64,000 nt of DNA from Rhodalgimonas zhirmunskyi (GCA_030848925.1 JANFFA010000001.1:1450615-1514614); one strand, 5' to 3'; shown: positions 17,990 through 26,840, counted from the stretch's first letter. Notes: a model not told the origin generated them from the letters alone. Program-made: numbers and translations.

Positions 17990-19900
17990 ATGCGCCTTTC
18001 TTCGATCTTCATCATCGCCACCACCTTCCTTGCGGCGGGTATCATCAGTCTTGTGACGGCCTCTTTTGCCGTGACGATGATCGAGGAAAACTCGGAATAT
18101 GGCGTGCGACAGGCGCTGGACGAAAAGGGCCTGACCTGGGCCGAGGTCCATTCCAACGGGCTTCAGGTTTACCTGACCGGCACCGCACCGTCCGAGGCAA
18201 ACCGGTTCCTTGCGGTTTCGACCGCGGGCAGCGTTGTCGATGCGGCGCGGGTGATCGACAAGATGGAGCTGGCGCAATCACAGCGGCTGACACCGCCGCA
18301 CTTTTCGCTTGAGATCCTGCGCAACGACAGCGGCATTTCGATGATGGGGCTTATTCCGGCGGGCACGGATCGCGACGCCCTGATCAGCGATCTGGCCGAT
18401 ATCGTGGGCGAAGACGATGTCAGCGACCTTCTGGACGTGGCCGACTATCCGGTACCGGATGGTTGGGAAGACGCGGTGCGCTATGGCATCGAGGCACTCG
18501 ACCGGTTGCCGCGCTCGAAAATCTCGATCGACGCGGAGCGCGTGCGGGTGATCGCCATGGCCGACAGCGAAGATGCGCAACGCAAGCTGGAAGCCGCGCT
18601 GACCCGCGCAGCCCCCGCTGGATTGCGCCTTGGACTGGAAATTTCCGCGCCGCGCCCGGTGATCACGCCGTTTTCACTGCGCTTTCTGATTGATGAGGAT
18701 GGCGTGCGGTTCGACAGCTGCTCGGCCGATACCGAAGAGGCACGCGACCGCATCCTTCAGGCGGCCTTGCGCGCCGGACTGACCGGCAAGGCCAGCTGCA
18801 CCATCGGTCTGGGCGTGCCTTCGCCCAACTGGGCCAAGGCGGCGGAAATGTCGATCAAGGCCCTAGGCAAGCTGGGCGGCGGTTCGGTGACCTTCGCGGA
18901 TGCCGACATCACACTTGTCGCCGTTGAGGGCACTGCGCAGGGCACGTTCGATCAGGTTGTAGGCGAATTGGAAAACAGCCTTCCAGAGGTGTTCACCCTG
19001 CATGCCGTGTTGCCCAAGACCCCGGACGCCAACGCCGAAGGCCCGCCCGAGTTCGTGGCGACGATGTCGCCCGAAGGGCTGGTGCAGATGCGCGGCCGGA
19101 TCAGTGATGAGTTGACCCGCGATGCGGCGATCAGCTTTGCCCAAGCGAAGTTCGGCTCGGACGTGGTGCATAATTCGGCCCGGATCGACGAGACACTGCC
19201 GCGCGACTGGCCGGTGCGGGTTTTGACCGGACTCGAGGCGTTGACGCAGCTTTCAAATGGCGCGGTCACGATCACGCCCGACAACGTCACGGTGACGGGC
19301 AACACAGGCAATCAAGATGCCAAGGCCGTGATTTCGCGGCTTCTGTCCGAGAAGCTGGGCGAGGCCGAGACATTTTCGATCAACGTGACCTATCAGGAAA
19401 AACTCGATCCCGTCGCCAGCCTGCCGACGCCGGAGGAGTGCATCTCGCGGATCAAGGAAATTCAGGGCCAGCGAAAGATTTCGTTCGAGCCGGGCAGTGA
19501 TACGATCGACGGGGCCTCGCGCCAGACCGTCGACCAGATCGCCGAGGTGCTCAAGGCATGCGGGCCGATCAAACTGGAAATCGGCGGCCACACCGATAGC
19601 CAAGGCCGCGAGACGATGAACCAGCAGTTGTCGCAGGCCCGCGCGCAAGCGGTTCTTAACGGGCTGCGGGCGCGGCGTGTGCTGACGTCGAGCTTTACGG
19701 CCAAGGGCTATGGCGAAGCCGAACCGATTGCCAACAACGGCACCGAAGACGGGCGCGAAGAAAACCGCCGCATTGAATTCAAGTTGATCCGGCCCGAACC
19801 GATCAACGAGACGGAAACGACGCTTGAGGCCGTAGAACGCGACAGTGGCAGCGATGCCGCGGCCAGCGAAGACGAAGGAACACCCGATGACAAGAACTGA
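17990..19900 (+). CDS. OmpA-family envelope protein with BON-like repeats
   Basis: 636 residues. An N-terminal membrane or signal helix (about 5-25) is followed by several repeats resembling BON domains (for example VYLTGTAPSEANRF near 60, and again near 370 and 430). The C-terminal OmpA peptidoglycan-binding domain (about 505-610) contains GGHTDSQG, LSQARAQAV and a GYGEAEPIANN segment. The likely role is linking the inner membrane or periplasm to peptidoglycan. The last 14 bases overlap a small coiled-coil membrane protein gene. Ubiquinone gene ubiA lies 60 bases upstream. Exact function unknown. Confidence 0.82.
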   Translation: MRLSSIFIIATTFLAAGIISLVTASFAVTMIEENSEYGVRQALDEKGLTWAEVHSNGLQVYLTGTAPSEANRFLAVSTAGSVVDAARVIDKMELAQSQRLTPPHFSLEILRNDSGISMMGLIPAGTDRDALISDLADIVGEDDVSDLLDVADYPVPDGWEDAVRYGIEALDRLPRSKISIDAERVRVIAMADSEDAQRKLEAALTRAAPAGLRLGLEISAPRPVITPFSLRFLIDEDGVRFDSCSADTEEARDRILQAALRAGLTGKASCTIGLGVPSPNWAKAAEMSIKALGKLGGGSVTFADADITLVAVEGTAQGTFDQVVGELENSLPEVFTLHAVLPKTPDANAEGPPEFVATMSPEGLVQMRGRISDELTRDAAISFAQAKFGSDVVHNSARIDETLPRDWPVRVLTGLEALTQLSNGAVTITPDNVTVTGNTGNQDAKAVISRLLSEKLGEAETFSINVTYQEKLDPVASLPTPEECISRIKEIQGQRKISFEPGSDTIDGASRQTVDQIAEVLKACGPIKLEIGGHTDSQGRETMNQQLSQARAQAVLNGLRARRVLTSSFTAKGYGEAEPIANNGTEDGREENRRIEFKLIRPEPINETETTLEAVERDSGSDAAASEDEGTPDDKN

Positions 19901-20207
19901 GTTCATCATTGCCACCGCCATCATTCTCTTCGTTGCGTTCTGCGTTGGATGGTTCTCGAACTGGCTGATCCATCGCTTCACCCGCGTCGCCAAGACCGAC
20001 ATGGACGAGCTTGATCGGCTGGCGCAGGAATTGCACGAAGCCGAGGAAACCCGCGATCAGGCGATCACCTACCTGCAACAGCGCGAAGCCGAGTTGACCA
20101 ACCAGCTGTCGCAGACCGAGGCCGAACTTTCGGCGGCGATGGAAGGCCTGCGCGACGCGCGCCATGAATGCGAAACACTGCGGGTGGAGCTGGAACAGCG
20201 CGGCTGA
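19887..20207 (+). CDS. Small single-pass membrane protein with coiled coil
   Basis: 106 residues. One hydrophobic helix (about 6-24) is followed by a Glu/Gln/Arg-rich coiled coil covering nearly all the remainder, with LAQELHEAEE and QREAELTNQLSQTEAEL as typical stretches. Start ATG 19887 sits 14 bases inside the preceding OmpA-family gene, implying translational coupling and shared stoichiometry. Such bitopic coiled-coil proteins often act as scaffolds, but no family was recognised. The product may work with the OmpA-like protein at the cell envelope; this is inference. Confidence 0.72.
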   Translation: MTRTEFIIATAIILFVAFCVGWFSNWLIHRFTRVAKTDMDELDRLAQELHEAEETRDQAITYLQQREAELTNQLSQTEAELSAAMEGLRDARHECETLRVELEQRG

Positions 20208-20242
20208 GGCCGGGTTCGGATCAGGGCGTTTTCAGGGGCGTA

Positions 20243-21421
20243 TCAGGGGCGTATCAGCGCCCCGACACCCGATACATCAGACACCTCGGCCAGCCTTGCG
20301 ATACGAGCCAATTCGGCCTCGAGCCGGGACTGGCGACTGTCAGTCCAACGCACGCCGGGTTCGACCCATGTCTTTTCATGGACAAGCTGGCCGGTGGTGC
20401 GATCGGCGCGGGCTTCGATGCGGCCGATGAACCGATCGCCTTCGAGCAGCGGATAGACGTAATACCCCCAGCGCCGCTGCGCCGCGGGCACGAACATCTC
20501 GACCCGGTATTCGAAGCCGAACAGTTTTGACAGGCGGGTGCGATCCCGGATCACCGGATCGAAGGGGTTGAGGATACGCAAACGTCCGGTGGGCTTTTCC
20601 AACCCGGCAAGGCGCGCGTCGATATCGGGCATGGCGAGCGCCTTGATCAGGCTGCCGTCGGCGGCCTCGATTTCGACCGGAATCAGATCGCCCTGCCCCG
20701 CGATCCAGTCCTTTACCTCGGCCGCGCTCATCGCTTCCCAAAAGCGCATGATCTCACCGGGGGTGCCGAAGCCCATCCGTTTGAGCGCCGCGCGGCAGAG
20801 CCAATCGCGCTGCGCCGCGTCGGGCAGGTCTTGCGCGCGCAACCCGGCGGGAAAGACGCGCTCTGACAGGTCATAGAACTTGGTGAAATTCACGCGGTGA
20901 CAGGTGGCCAGCTCACCCGCATACCACATGTAATCGAGCGCCAGCTTGTGCGGCGGGCGGCGCCACATTTCGCGTTTGCCCTCGATCTTGGTGTCGAAAT
21001 CGTGGGTCGAAAGCGGGCCTTCCCGTTCAATACGCTCGCGTATCTTGGCGCGGCCTTCGGCATCGGGCATGCCCTTGAACCAGCCAGCCTTGCGAATTTG
21101 TTCCGCGCGTCGGTGGAACTGTCGCTGCCACATCGGCAGGAATTCCATCGGGATGACGCTGGCATCATGGGTGAAATGTTCGAACACACCTCGCCCGCGC
21201 AGCAGCTTGCCCAACATCGGTTCGCGGTAATTCTGGTTGCGGGACCACAGGATATGATGGTGGGCACGGGAAATGACGCGGATCGTATCAAGCTGTACGA
21301 AGCCCAGATCGTGGATCATCCGGGCAAGATCGAGCGGGCCGTGCGGCACCCCGGACAACCCTTGCGCCGAAAGCCAGAGCCAGCGGGCCTGCCGGTTCGG
21401 GATGCGCAGGGCGGGCGGCAT
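20243..21421 (-). CDS. ycaQ: YcaQ/AlkZ-like DNA glycosylase (winged-helix HTH_42 family)
   Basis: Member of the HTH_42 family whose E. coli member YcaQ unhooks DNA interstrand crosslinks. The 392-residue product carries the QxD catalytic motif of the YcaQ branch at about residues 43-45 (GFVQLDTIRV). HHxxxWSR follows, with a set of winged-helix repeats and a C-terminal beta domain with YYVYPLLEGDRFIGR. The start at 21421 overlaps the moaE stop by one base (TGATG). It ends a moaD-moaE-linked operon, an unusual place for a repair gene. Confidence 0.87.
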   Translation of the reverse strand: MPPALRIPNRQARWLWLSAQGLSGVPHGPLDLARMIHDLGFVQLDTIRVISRAHHHILWSRNQNYREPMLGKLLRGRGVFEHFTHDASVIPMEFLPMWQRQFHRRAEQIRKAGWFKGMPDAEGRAKIRERIEREGPLSTHDFDTKIEGKREMWRRPPHKLALDYMWYAGELATCHRVNFTKFYDLSERVFPAGLRAQDLPDAAQRDWLCRAALKRMGFGTPGEIMRFWEAMSAAEVKDWIAGQGDLIPVEIEAADGSLIKALAMPDIDARLAGLEKPTGRLRILNPFDPVIRDRTRLSKLFGFEYRVEMFVPAAQRRWGYYVYPLLEGDRFIGRIEARADRTTGQLVHEKTWVEPGVRWTDSRQSRLEAELARIARLAEVSDVSGVGALIRP

Positions 21422-21861
21422 CACCAGCGGCCCAGCGCGTCTTCGTCCTCGTCCTTGGCAGCGACCCATGCGGCGCCATCGGCGGTGTATTCCTTCTTCC
21501 AGAAGGGGGCGCGCGATTTGAGGTAATCCATAAGATACTGGGCGCCCTCAAAAGCATCGGCGCGGTGCGGCGCGGCGGTGGCGACCATCATGATCATCTC
21601 ACCGGGGCGAAGCGCGCCGTGACGGTGGATGACCAGCACATCGCCCAGCGAAAACCGCTCCTGTGCCTCGCGCGCATGGGCTTCGAGGGCGCGTTCGGTC
21701 ATGCCGGGGTAATGCTCGATCTCCATCCGGTCGAGCGTACCATCGTCATCGCGCACGATGCCGGTAAAGGTGACGACCGCGCCCATCGTGTGGTGGCCTT
21801 CGGCGAAGCGCCCGGCCTCGGCGCCGAAATCGAACGGCTCGGACTGGACGCGGACATCCAT
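21421..21861 (-). CDS. moaE: Molybdopterin synthase catalytic subunit
   Basis: Large subunit of molybdopterin synthase, which uses sulfur carried by MoaD to convert cyclic pyranopterin into molybdopterin. The 146-residue protein contains FTGIVRDDD, the HRxGALRPGE segment, HRADAF, and the LKSRAPFWKKE block with the catalytic lysines. It follows moaD by 5 bases and overlaps ycaQ by one base. Confidence 0.95.
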   Translation of the reverse strand: MDVRVQSEPFDFGAEAGRFAEGHHTMGAVVTFTGIVRDDDGTLDRMEIEHYPGMTERALEAHAREAQERFSLGDVLVIHRHGALRPGEMIMMVATAAPHRADAFEGAQYLMDYLKSRAPFWKKEYTADGAAWVAAKDEDEDALGRW

Positions 21862-21866
21862 GCGCC

Positions 21867-22112
21867 TCAGCCCCCTGTCATCGGCGGGAAGAAGGCCACT
21901 TCGCGCACGCCATCAAGCGGGGCGTCGAAATCCGACAAATCCTGATCGAGTGCCACGCGCAGGGCCGAAAGATCGGCAAAGGCGGCGGCGTAGCGCGGAT
22001 CTCGGGCGCGCAACTCTTCGATCAGCTCGGTCACGGTGGTGGCCTCGGTCTCGACGGTTTCGCGCGCCTCACCGATGCGTTCACGCACCCATGCGAAATA
22101 GAGAATCTGCAT
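21867..22112 (-). CDS. moaD: Molybdopterin synthase sulfur-carrier subunit
   Basis: Ubiquitin-fold sulfur carrier of 81 residues ending in the required Gly-Gly (PPMTGG), whose terminal glycine is thiocarboxylated by MoeB. The N-terminus is a typical beta strand, MQILYFAWVRERIG. Its ATG overlaps the stop of pgsA by one base (TGATG), and moaE begins 5 bases after its stop. The in-frame extension upstream to 22310 lies inside pgsA and was not used. Confidence 0.93.
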   Translation of the reverse strand: MQILYFAWVRERIGEARETVETEATTVTELIEELRARDPRYAAAFADLSALRVALDQDLSDFDAPLDGVREVAFFPPMTGG

Positions 22113-22699
22113 CACTCGTCTTCCTTCAGGAACGGCAGCGCCTTGAGAAGATAATCGACCCCGGTCACCAATGTCAGGAAAGCGGCGATCCACAGAAGGG
22201 CCACGCCGGTGCGCGCCGCCCATTCCATGCCGATGAAGGCATGGTGATGCTCGAAAATCCCGCGCGAGAACAGCACGGCAATAGCGACCATTTGTGCCGT
22301 GGTTTTCCACTTGGCCAGCTTGGTCACTTTCAGGGTGCCCGCCGTATCACCTAGGAATTCGCGTAGTCCGGATACGAACACTTCACGGAACAGGATAACG
22401 GTGGCGGGCAGCACGATCCACGGCGTCCAACTGGATTCGGTGTAACCGACGAGGATCGTCAACGCGATCAGCACCATCGCCTTGTCGGCAATCGGGTCAA
22501 GCATCGTGCCGAGCTTGGTTTCCTGCTTCCAAAGCCGCGCAAGGTAGCCATCGAACCAATCGGTGATCGAAGCCCCGGCGAAAAGCAGCAGCGCCAGCCA
22601 ATCCGCAAGCGGGCGCGAGAAATAGAGGAACATCACCGCCACCATGGGCGCGGCGAGCATACGCAGAAGCGTAAGGATATTGGGGATCGTCCATTTCAT
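22112..22699 (-). CDS. pgsA: CDP-diacylglycerol--glycerol-3-phosphate 3-phosphatidyltransferase
   Basis: Membrane enzyme of phosphatidylglycerol synthesis. The 195-residue product starts IPNILTLLRM and has the CDP-alcohol phosphotransferase motif DG(x)2AR(x)8G(x)3D(x)3D: DWFDGYLARLWKQETKLGTMLDPIADK at about residues 68-94. Several hydrophobic helices follow. The stop overlaps moaD, so molybdopterin synthase is translated behind a phospholipid enzyme. The gap of 67 bases to the Lrp gene contains a GC-rich hairpin. Confidence 0.95.
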   Translation of the reverse strand: MKWTIPNILTLLRMLAAPMVAVMFLYFSRPLADWLALLLFAGASITDWFDGYLARLWKQETKLGTMLDPIADKAMVLIALTILVGYTESSWTPWIVLPATVILFREVFVSGLREFLGDTAGTLKVTKLAKWKTTAQMVAIAVLFSRGIFEHHHAFIGMEWAARTGVALLWIAAFLTLVTGVDYLLKALPFLKEDE

Positions 22700-22766
22700 C
22701 GCACTGGTTCTAGCCCCGATTTAAGTGAGGGGAAAGAGAAGAGCGCCGCGGACAGGGCCGCGCCGC

Positions 22767-23267
22767 TCAGGCCGAGCGAGAAAGCCGCTCTTCGAGCACT
22801 TCGAAGGGCACACCCGGGGCATCCTTGGCGCAGCGGATCACAAGCGAGGTCTTGACCGAGGCGACATTGTCGGCGGCGGTAAGCTGTTCAGTGAGGAAGC
22901 TCTGGAACGTCGAAAGATCGGGCGCCACGCATTTGAGGATGAAATCCACCTCGCCATTCAGCATGTGGCATTCGCGCACGAGCGGCCAGTTGCGGCAGCG
23001 CGCCTCGAAAGCGGAGAGGTCAGCCTCGGCCTGGCTTTGCAGGCCGACCATGGCGAACACCTGAACCTCGAAGCCCAGTTCGCGGCTGTCGACATCGGCG
23101 TGATAGCCGCGAATAAAGCCTTCCTCTTCAAGCGTGCGCACCCGGCGCAGGCAGGGCGGCGCGGAAATACCGACGCGCCGGGCCAGCTCGACATTCGTCA
23201 TTCGCCCGTCTGCTTGAAGCTCGGCAAGGATCTTGCGGTCAATCGAGTCGAGGCGGGTTCCGGGCAT
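22767..23267 (-). CDS. Lrp/AsnC family transcriptional regulator
   Basis: 166-residue feast/famine regulator. An N-terminal helix-turn-helix (about residues 8-57) includes LDSIDRKILAELQADGRM and the recognition segment RRVGISAPPCLRRVRTLEEEG. A C-terminal RAM ligand domain carries the VRECHMLNGEVDF stretch. It is transcribed away from trxB, and the 218-base divergent space holds AT-rich sequence and short inverted repeats that may be operators. Ligand and targets are unknown. Confidence 0.93.
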   Translation of the reverse strand: MPGTRLDSIDRKILAELQADGRMTNVELARRVGISAPPCLRRVRTLEEEGFIRGYHADVDSRELGFEVQVFAMVGLQSQAEADLSAFEARCRNWPLVRECHMLNGEVDFILKCVAPDLSTFQSFLTEQLTAADNVASVKTSLVIRCAKDAPGVPFEVLEERLSRSA

Positions 23268-23485
23268 GTCATTCTCACTGGTTGGAATTTGCGGAAGTTA
23301 TAGCATCCTCCCTTCTGCGCGCAATAATATTTCACGCAACGGCAACATCATTAATTGATGGCCTCAGCGGGGGTTTTAACAAGGGCGAGGGCAGATTATA
23401 TCGCGAAGCGACGATATGAATCACGACGATTATGTTAATTGGCGCTGCGCCCCATGGCGGGCCGGGCCTACAGGAGACGAGCGAG
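23268..23485. promoter_or_regulatory. Divergent control region between the Lrp-type regulator and trxB
   Basis: 218 non-coding bases, clearly richer in A and T than the surroundings. They include ATTAATTGAT near 23350 and an inverted repeat ATATCG / CGATAT (23398-23403 with 23412-23417). Lrp-type regulators often bind such sequences next to their own gene. No promoter hexamers are convincing enough to list, and a binding site is inference. Confidence 0.4.
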
Positions 23486-24436
23486 ATGGGCGAAACGCGT
23501 CACACCAAACTGCTGATCATCGGGTCCGGGCCCGCAGGATACACCGCCGGGGTTTATGCCAGCCGTGCCATGCTGGAGCCGCTTCTGGTGCAGGGGCTGG
23601 AACCGGGCGGGCAGTTGACCACCACGACCGAGGTCGAAAACTGGCCGGGTGAGAGCGAGATTCAGGGCCCTGAATTGATGGTGAAGATGGAAGCACACGC
23701 GCGTGCCATGGGCACCGAGATCGTGAGCGACATCATCACCGAACTGGACCTCAGGAACCGGCCCTTCACCGCCAAGGGCGACAGTGGCACGACCTATACT
23801 TGCGATGCCGTGGTCTTGGCCACCGGCGCGCGGGCCAAATGGCTTGGTCTGCCCAGCGAGGAGAAGTTCAAGGGCTTTGGCGTTTCGGCCTGTGCGACCT
23901 GTGACGGGTTCTTCTATCGCGGTCAGGAGATCGTGGTGGTGGGCGGTGGCAACACCGCCGTGGAAGAGGCGCTGTTCCTGACCAACTTCGCCAGCAAAGT
24001 GACGCTGATCCATCGCCGCGACGAGCTTCGCGCCGAGCGGATCCTGATCGACCGGTTGATGAAGAACGAAAAGATCGTGCCGCTTTGGCATCACACACTC
24101 GAAGAGGTTGTGGGCGACGAGCAGCCGCTGGGCGTGACCGGCGTGCGCGCAAAGCATGTCGAAACCGGCGAGATCACCGAGATTCCGGCCAAGGGCGTGT
24201 TCATCGCCATCGGCCACGCCCCGGCGAACGAGTTGGTGAAAGATGTGCTCGAGACCCACATGGGCGGCTATGTCGTGACCAAGCCCGACAGCACCGAAAC
24301 CTCGATCCCGGGCGTGTTCGCCGCGGGTGACCTGACCGATCACAAGTATCGGCAGGCCGTGACCAGCGCCGGGATGGGCTGCATGGCCGCGTTGGAAGCC
24401 GAACGTTGGCTGGCCGAACAGGGGATGGCGGAGTAA
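23486..24436 (+). CDS. trxB: Thioredoxin-disulfide reductase
   Basis: NADPH-dependent flavoenzyme that reduces thioredoxin. The 316-residue product shows the FAD site [10 protein letters not shown] (about residues 13-22), the redox-active C136-A-T-C139 pair, the NADPH site [10 protein letters not shown], and the C-terminal [20 protein letters not shown] block. Start ATG 23486 follows an AGGAG site by about 9 bases; the in-frame ATG at 23432 lacks one. A strong terminator follows. Confidence 0.96.
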   Translation: MGETRHTKLLIIGSGPAGYTAGVYASRAMLEPLLVQGLEPGGQLTTTTEVENWPGESEIQGPELMVKMEAHARAMGTEIVSDIITELDLRNRPFTAKGDSGTTYTCDAVVLATGARAKWLGLPSEEKFKGFGVSACATCDGFFYRGQEIVVVGGGNTAVEEALFLTNFASKVTLIHRRDELRAERILIDRLMKNEKIVPLWHHTLEEVVGDEQPLGVTGVRAKHVETGEITEIPAKGVFIAIGHAPANELVKDVLETHMGGYVVTKPDSTETSIPGVFAAGDLTDHKYRQAVTSAGMGCMAALEAERWLAEQGMAE

Positions 24437-24464
24437 CCCGCTGACCCTGTGTTGACCGATCAAA

Positions 24465-24506
24465 ATCAAAGGGCCGGGGCGGTGTGGATCGCCCCGGCCC
24501 TTTGAT
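24465..24506 (+). terminator. Terminator after trxB
   Basis: Perfect 17-bp inverted repeat (24465-24481 with 24490-24506), outer ends ATCAAAG / CTTTGAT, GC-rich core, 8-base loop. The stem is very stable but lacks a clean T tract. It separates trxB from the Sat-CysC gene. Confidence 0.75.
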
Positions 24507-24655
24507 GTTCGCCCTGCCCTGCTTGACCCAGATTTGCCCCAAATGCCTTGGTTCCGCCGATGTCGGCGCACCCACCCCATGGCCGAAGTTGAGCGTTGCA
24601 CCTCTGCGACTTGGCAAAAAAACGCCGATTGTAGCGAGATTTTCCTTTCAAAACG

Positions 24656-24704
24656 GGGGGAGGATATGCAATGCGTTCATCCGTGAACACACTTTGAGTC
24701 GCCG
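24656..24704 (+). promoter_or_regulatory. Leader with a strong Shine-Dalgarno and short upstream ORFs before the Sat-CysC fusion gene
   Basis: A GGGGGGAGG run (24655-24663) is one of the best ribosome-binding sequences in the window, yet it does not serve the large gene. At optimal distance it precedes ATG 24671, which opens an 8-codon ORF (MRSSVNTL) ending TGA 24695-24697. A second ATG at 24666 gives MQCVHP. The large ORF starts 7 bases after that stop with a poor site of its own, so translational coupling to a leader peptide is plausible. Function is inferred. Confidence 0.4.
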
Positions 24705-26786
24705 ATGAACATGCCAGCCGAGATAAAACCTGCCCTGCCGGAGGAAGATCAACTCTTCCGCCTGTTGCGACAGCTCGACCTGGCACCAGAGGCCTCGCAG
24801 CGTGTCACGGCGGCGGCCTTGGGCATTTCACTGGGCCGTCTCAATGCGCAGTTACGCGCGGTGGCCGATGCGGGCCTGATCAGGATAAGTGAACGTGAAG
24901 GGCCGGACCGGCGCGCGCGCTTCGCCTATGCCCTGACGACCCGCGGTGCCACCACGAAAATGCGCCTAACCGATCGTTTTCTTGCCCGTAAACTGGCCGA
25001 ATACGATGCCCTTCACGCCGAACTAACCGGCACGGCCAGTGGCCTTGTTCCCTTGAAGCACAGGACAGAACTTATGCAAAATAACCTTGCCCCCATCCCC
25101 GAGCTTTACGTCTCGTACGAAAGTGCGCAAAAGCTGAAGGTCGAAGCGGCCGATCTGGTCAGCCATGACCTGACCCCGCGCCAGATCTGCGATCTGGAGC
25201 TTTTGATGAACGGTGGGTTCAACCCGCTCAAGGGCTTCCTCACCGAAGAGGATTACAATGGCGTCGTAGAAAACATGCGCTTGGCCGACGGCGCGCTCTG
25301 GCCGATCCCGATCAATCTGGACGTGAGCGAAGATTTCGCCGCGAGCCTTGAGATCGGTCAGGACATCGCATTGCGCGATCAGGAAGGCGTGATCCTCGCC
25401 ACCATGACCGTGACCGACCGCTGGGTTCCTAACAAAGCCCGCGAAGCCGAGAAGGTGTTTGGCGCAGATGACGATGCGCACCCGGCCGTGAACTACCTGC
25501 ACAACACCGCTGGCAAGGTTTACCTCGGTGGCCCCGTCACCGGTATCCAGCAGCCTGTTCACTATGACTTCCGCGCCCGCCGCGACACGCCCAACGAATT
25601 GCGCGCCTATTTCCGCAAGCTGGGCTGGCGTCGTGTTGTCGCGTTCCAGACGCGTAACCCGCTGCACCGCGCACACCAGGAACTGACCTTCCGCGCGGCG
25701 AAAGAAGCGCAGGCCAACCTGCTGATCCACCCGATCGTCGGCATGACCAAGCCGGGCGACGTCGATCACTTCACCCGCGTGCGCTGCTACGAAGCCGTGC
25801 TGGACAAGTACCCCCAGTCGACCACCACGATGAGCCTGCTGAACCTTGCCATGCGTATGGCTGGCCCGCGCGAAGCGGTCTGGCATGGCCTGATCCGCAA
25901 GAACCACGGCTGCACCCACTTCATCGTTGGCCGTGACCACGCTGGCCCGGGCAAGAACAGCGCAGGCGAAGATTTCTATGGCGCCTATGACGCACAGGAA
26001 CTGTTCCGCGAGCACGAAGCCGAAATGGGCATCGAAATGGTGGACTTCAAACACATGGTTTGGGTTCAGGAGCGCGCACAATACGAACCGATGGACGAGA
26101 TCGAAGACAAGGATGACGTGACCATCCTCAACATCTCGGGCACCGAACTGCGCCGCCGCCTTGCCGAAGGGCTTGAGATCCCTGAGTGGTTCTCGTTCCC
26201 CGAAGTCGTGCAGGAACTGCGCAAGACCAAGCCGCCGCGTTCGAAGCAGGGCTTCACCGTCTTCTTCACCGGTTTCTCGGGTTCGGGCAAATCGACCATT
26301 GCCAACGCATTGATGGTCAAGCTGATGGAAATGGGTGGCCGTCCGGTTACGCTTCTGGATGGGGACATCGTGCGCAAGAACCTCAGCTCCGAGCTGGGTT
26401 TCTCGAAAGAGCACCGTGACCTCAACATCCGCCGCATCGGCTATGTCGCGAGCGAGATTACCAAGAACGGCGGTATCGCCATCTGTGCCCCGATCGCACC
26501 CTACGCGACGACCCGTCGCGCTGTGCGCGAAGACATCGAGCAGTTCGGCGCCTTCGTCGAAGTGCACGTGGCGACCACGATCGAAGAGTGTGAACGGCGT
26601 GACCGCAAGGGCCTCTACAAGCTGGCGCGGGAAGGCAAGATCAAGGAATTCACGGGTATTTCCGACCCCTACGATGTGCCGCAGAACCCCGAGTTGAGCG
26701 TTGAGACCGAGAATGTCGACGTCGACAACTGTGCGCATCAGGTGATCCTGAAGCTCGAATCGATGGGCCTGATCGCAGGTTCGTAA
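24705..26786 (+). CDS. Winged-helix domain fused to bifunctional sulfate adenylyltransferase / adenylylsulfate kinase
   Basis: Single 693-codon frame. Residues about 13-105 resemble MarR-type EPS-associated winged-helix regulators (LFRLLRQLD, ALGISLGRLNAQLRA, YALTTRGATTKM). From Met124 the rest is a full-length 570-residue Sat-CysC enzyme: ATP sulfurylase with QTRNPLHRAHQ (from residue 315) and GRDHAGPG (from 409), then APS kinase with P-loop GFSGSGKST (523-531) and LDGDIVRKNL. It makes APS and PAPS from sulfate and ATP. Met124 (ATG 25074) has an AGGAC-like site upstream, so the enzyme may also start there. A one-base shift just before it would place a TGA at about 25053, so a recent fusion or a sequencing indel cannot be excluded. 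Confidence 0.9.
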   Translation: MNMPAEIKPALPEEDQLFRLLRQLDLAPEASQRVTAAALGISLGRLNAQLRAVADAGLIRISEREGPDRRARFAYALTTRGATTKMRLTDRFLARKLAEYDALHAELTGTASGLVPLKHRTELMQNNLAPIPELYVSYESAQKLKVEAADLVSHDLTPRQICDLELLMNGGFNPLKGFLTEEDYNGVVENMRLADGALWPIPINLDVSEDFAASLEIGQDIALRDQEGVILATMTVTDRWVPNKAREAEKVFGADDDAHPAVNYLHNTAGKVYLGGPVTGIQQPVHYDFRARRDTPNELRAYFRKLGWRRVVAFQTRNPLHRAHQELTFRAAKEAQANLLIHPIVGMTKPGDVDHFTRVRCYEAVLDKYPQSTTTMSLLNLAMRMAGPREAVWHGLIRKNHGCTHFIVGRDHAGPGKNSAGEDFYGAYDAQELFREHEAEMGIEMVDFKHMVWVQERAQYEPMDEIEDKDDVTILNISGTELRRRLAEGLEIPEWFSFPEVVQELRKTKPPRSKQGFTVFFTGFSGSGKSTIANALMVKLMEMGGRPVTLLDGDIVRKNLSSELGFSKEHRDLNIRRIGYVASEITKNGGIAICAPIAPYATTRRAVREDIEQFGAFVEVHVATTIEECERRDRKGLYKLAREGKIKEFTGISDPYDVPQNPELSVETENVDVDNCAHQVILKLESMGLIAGS

Positions 26787-26809
26787 GCTGATCGCGATAT
26801 AGAACTCAG

Positions 26810-26840
26810 AGGCCGGCCCTTAATCGGGGCCGGCCTTTTT
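26810..26840 (+). terminator. Terminator after the Sat-CysC gene
   Basis: Perfect 10-bp stem AGGCCGGCCC / GGGCCGGCCT (26810-26819 with 26827-26836), 7-base loop, followed by TTTT. It is a textbook intrinsic terminator on the plus strand. Confidence 0.88.

Noticed and set aside
25023..26738. 571-codon minus-strand frame opposite the Sat-CysC gene
   Set aside because: Antisense to strong sulfurylase/kinase motifs; no recognisable domain.
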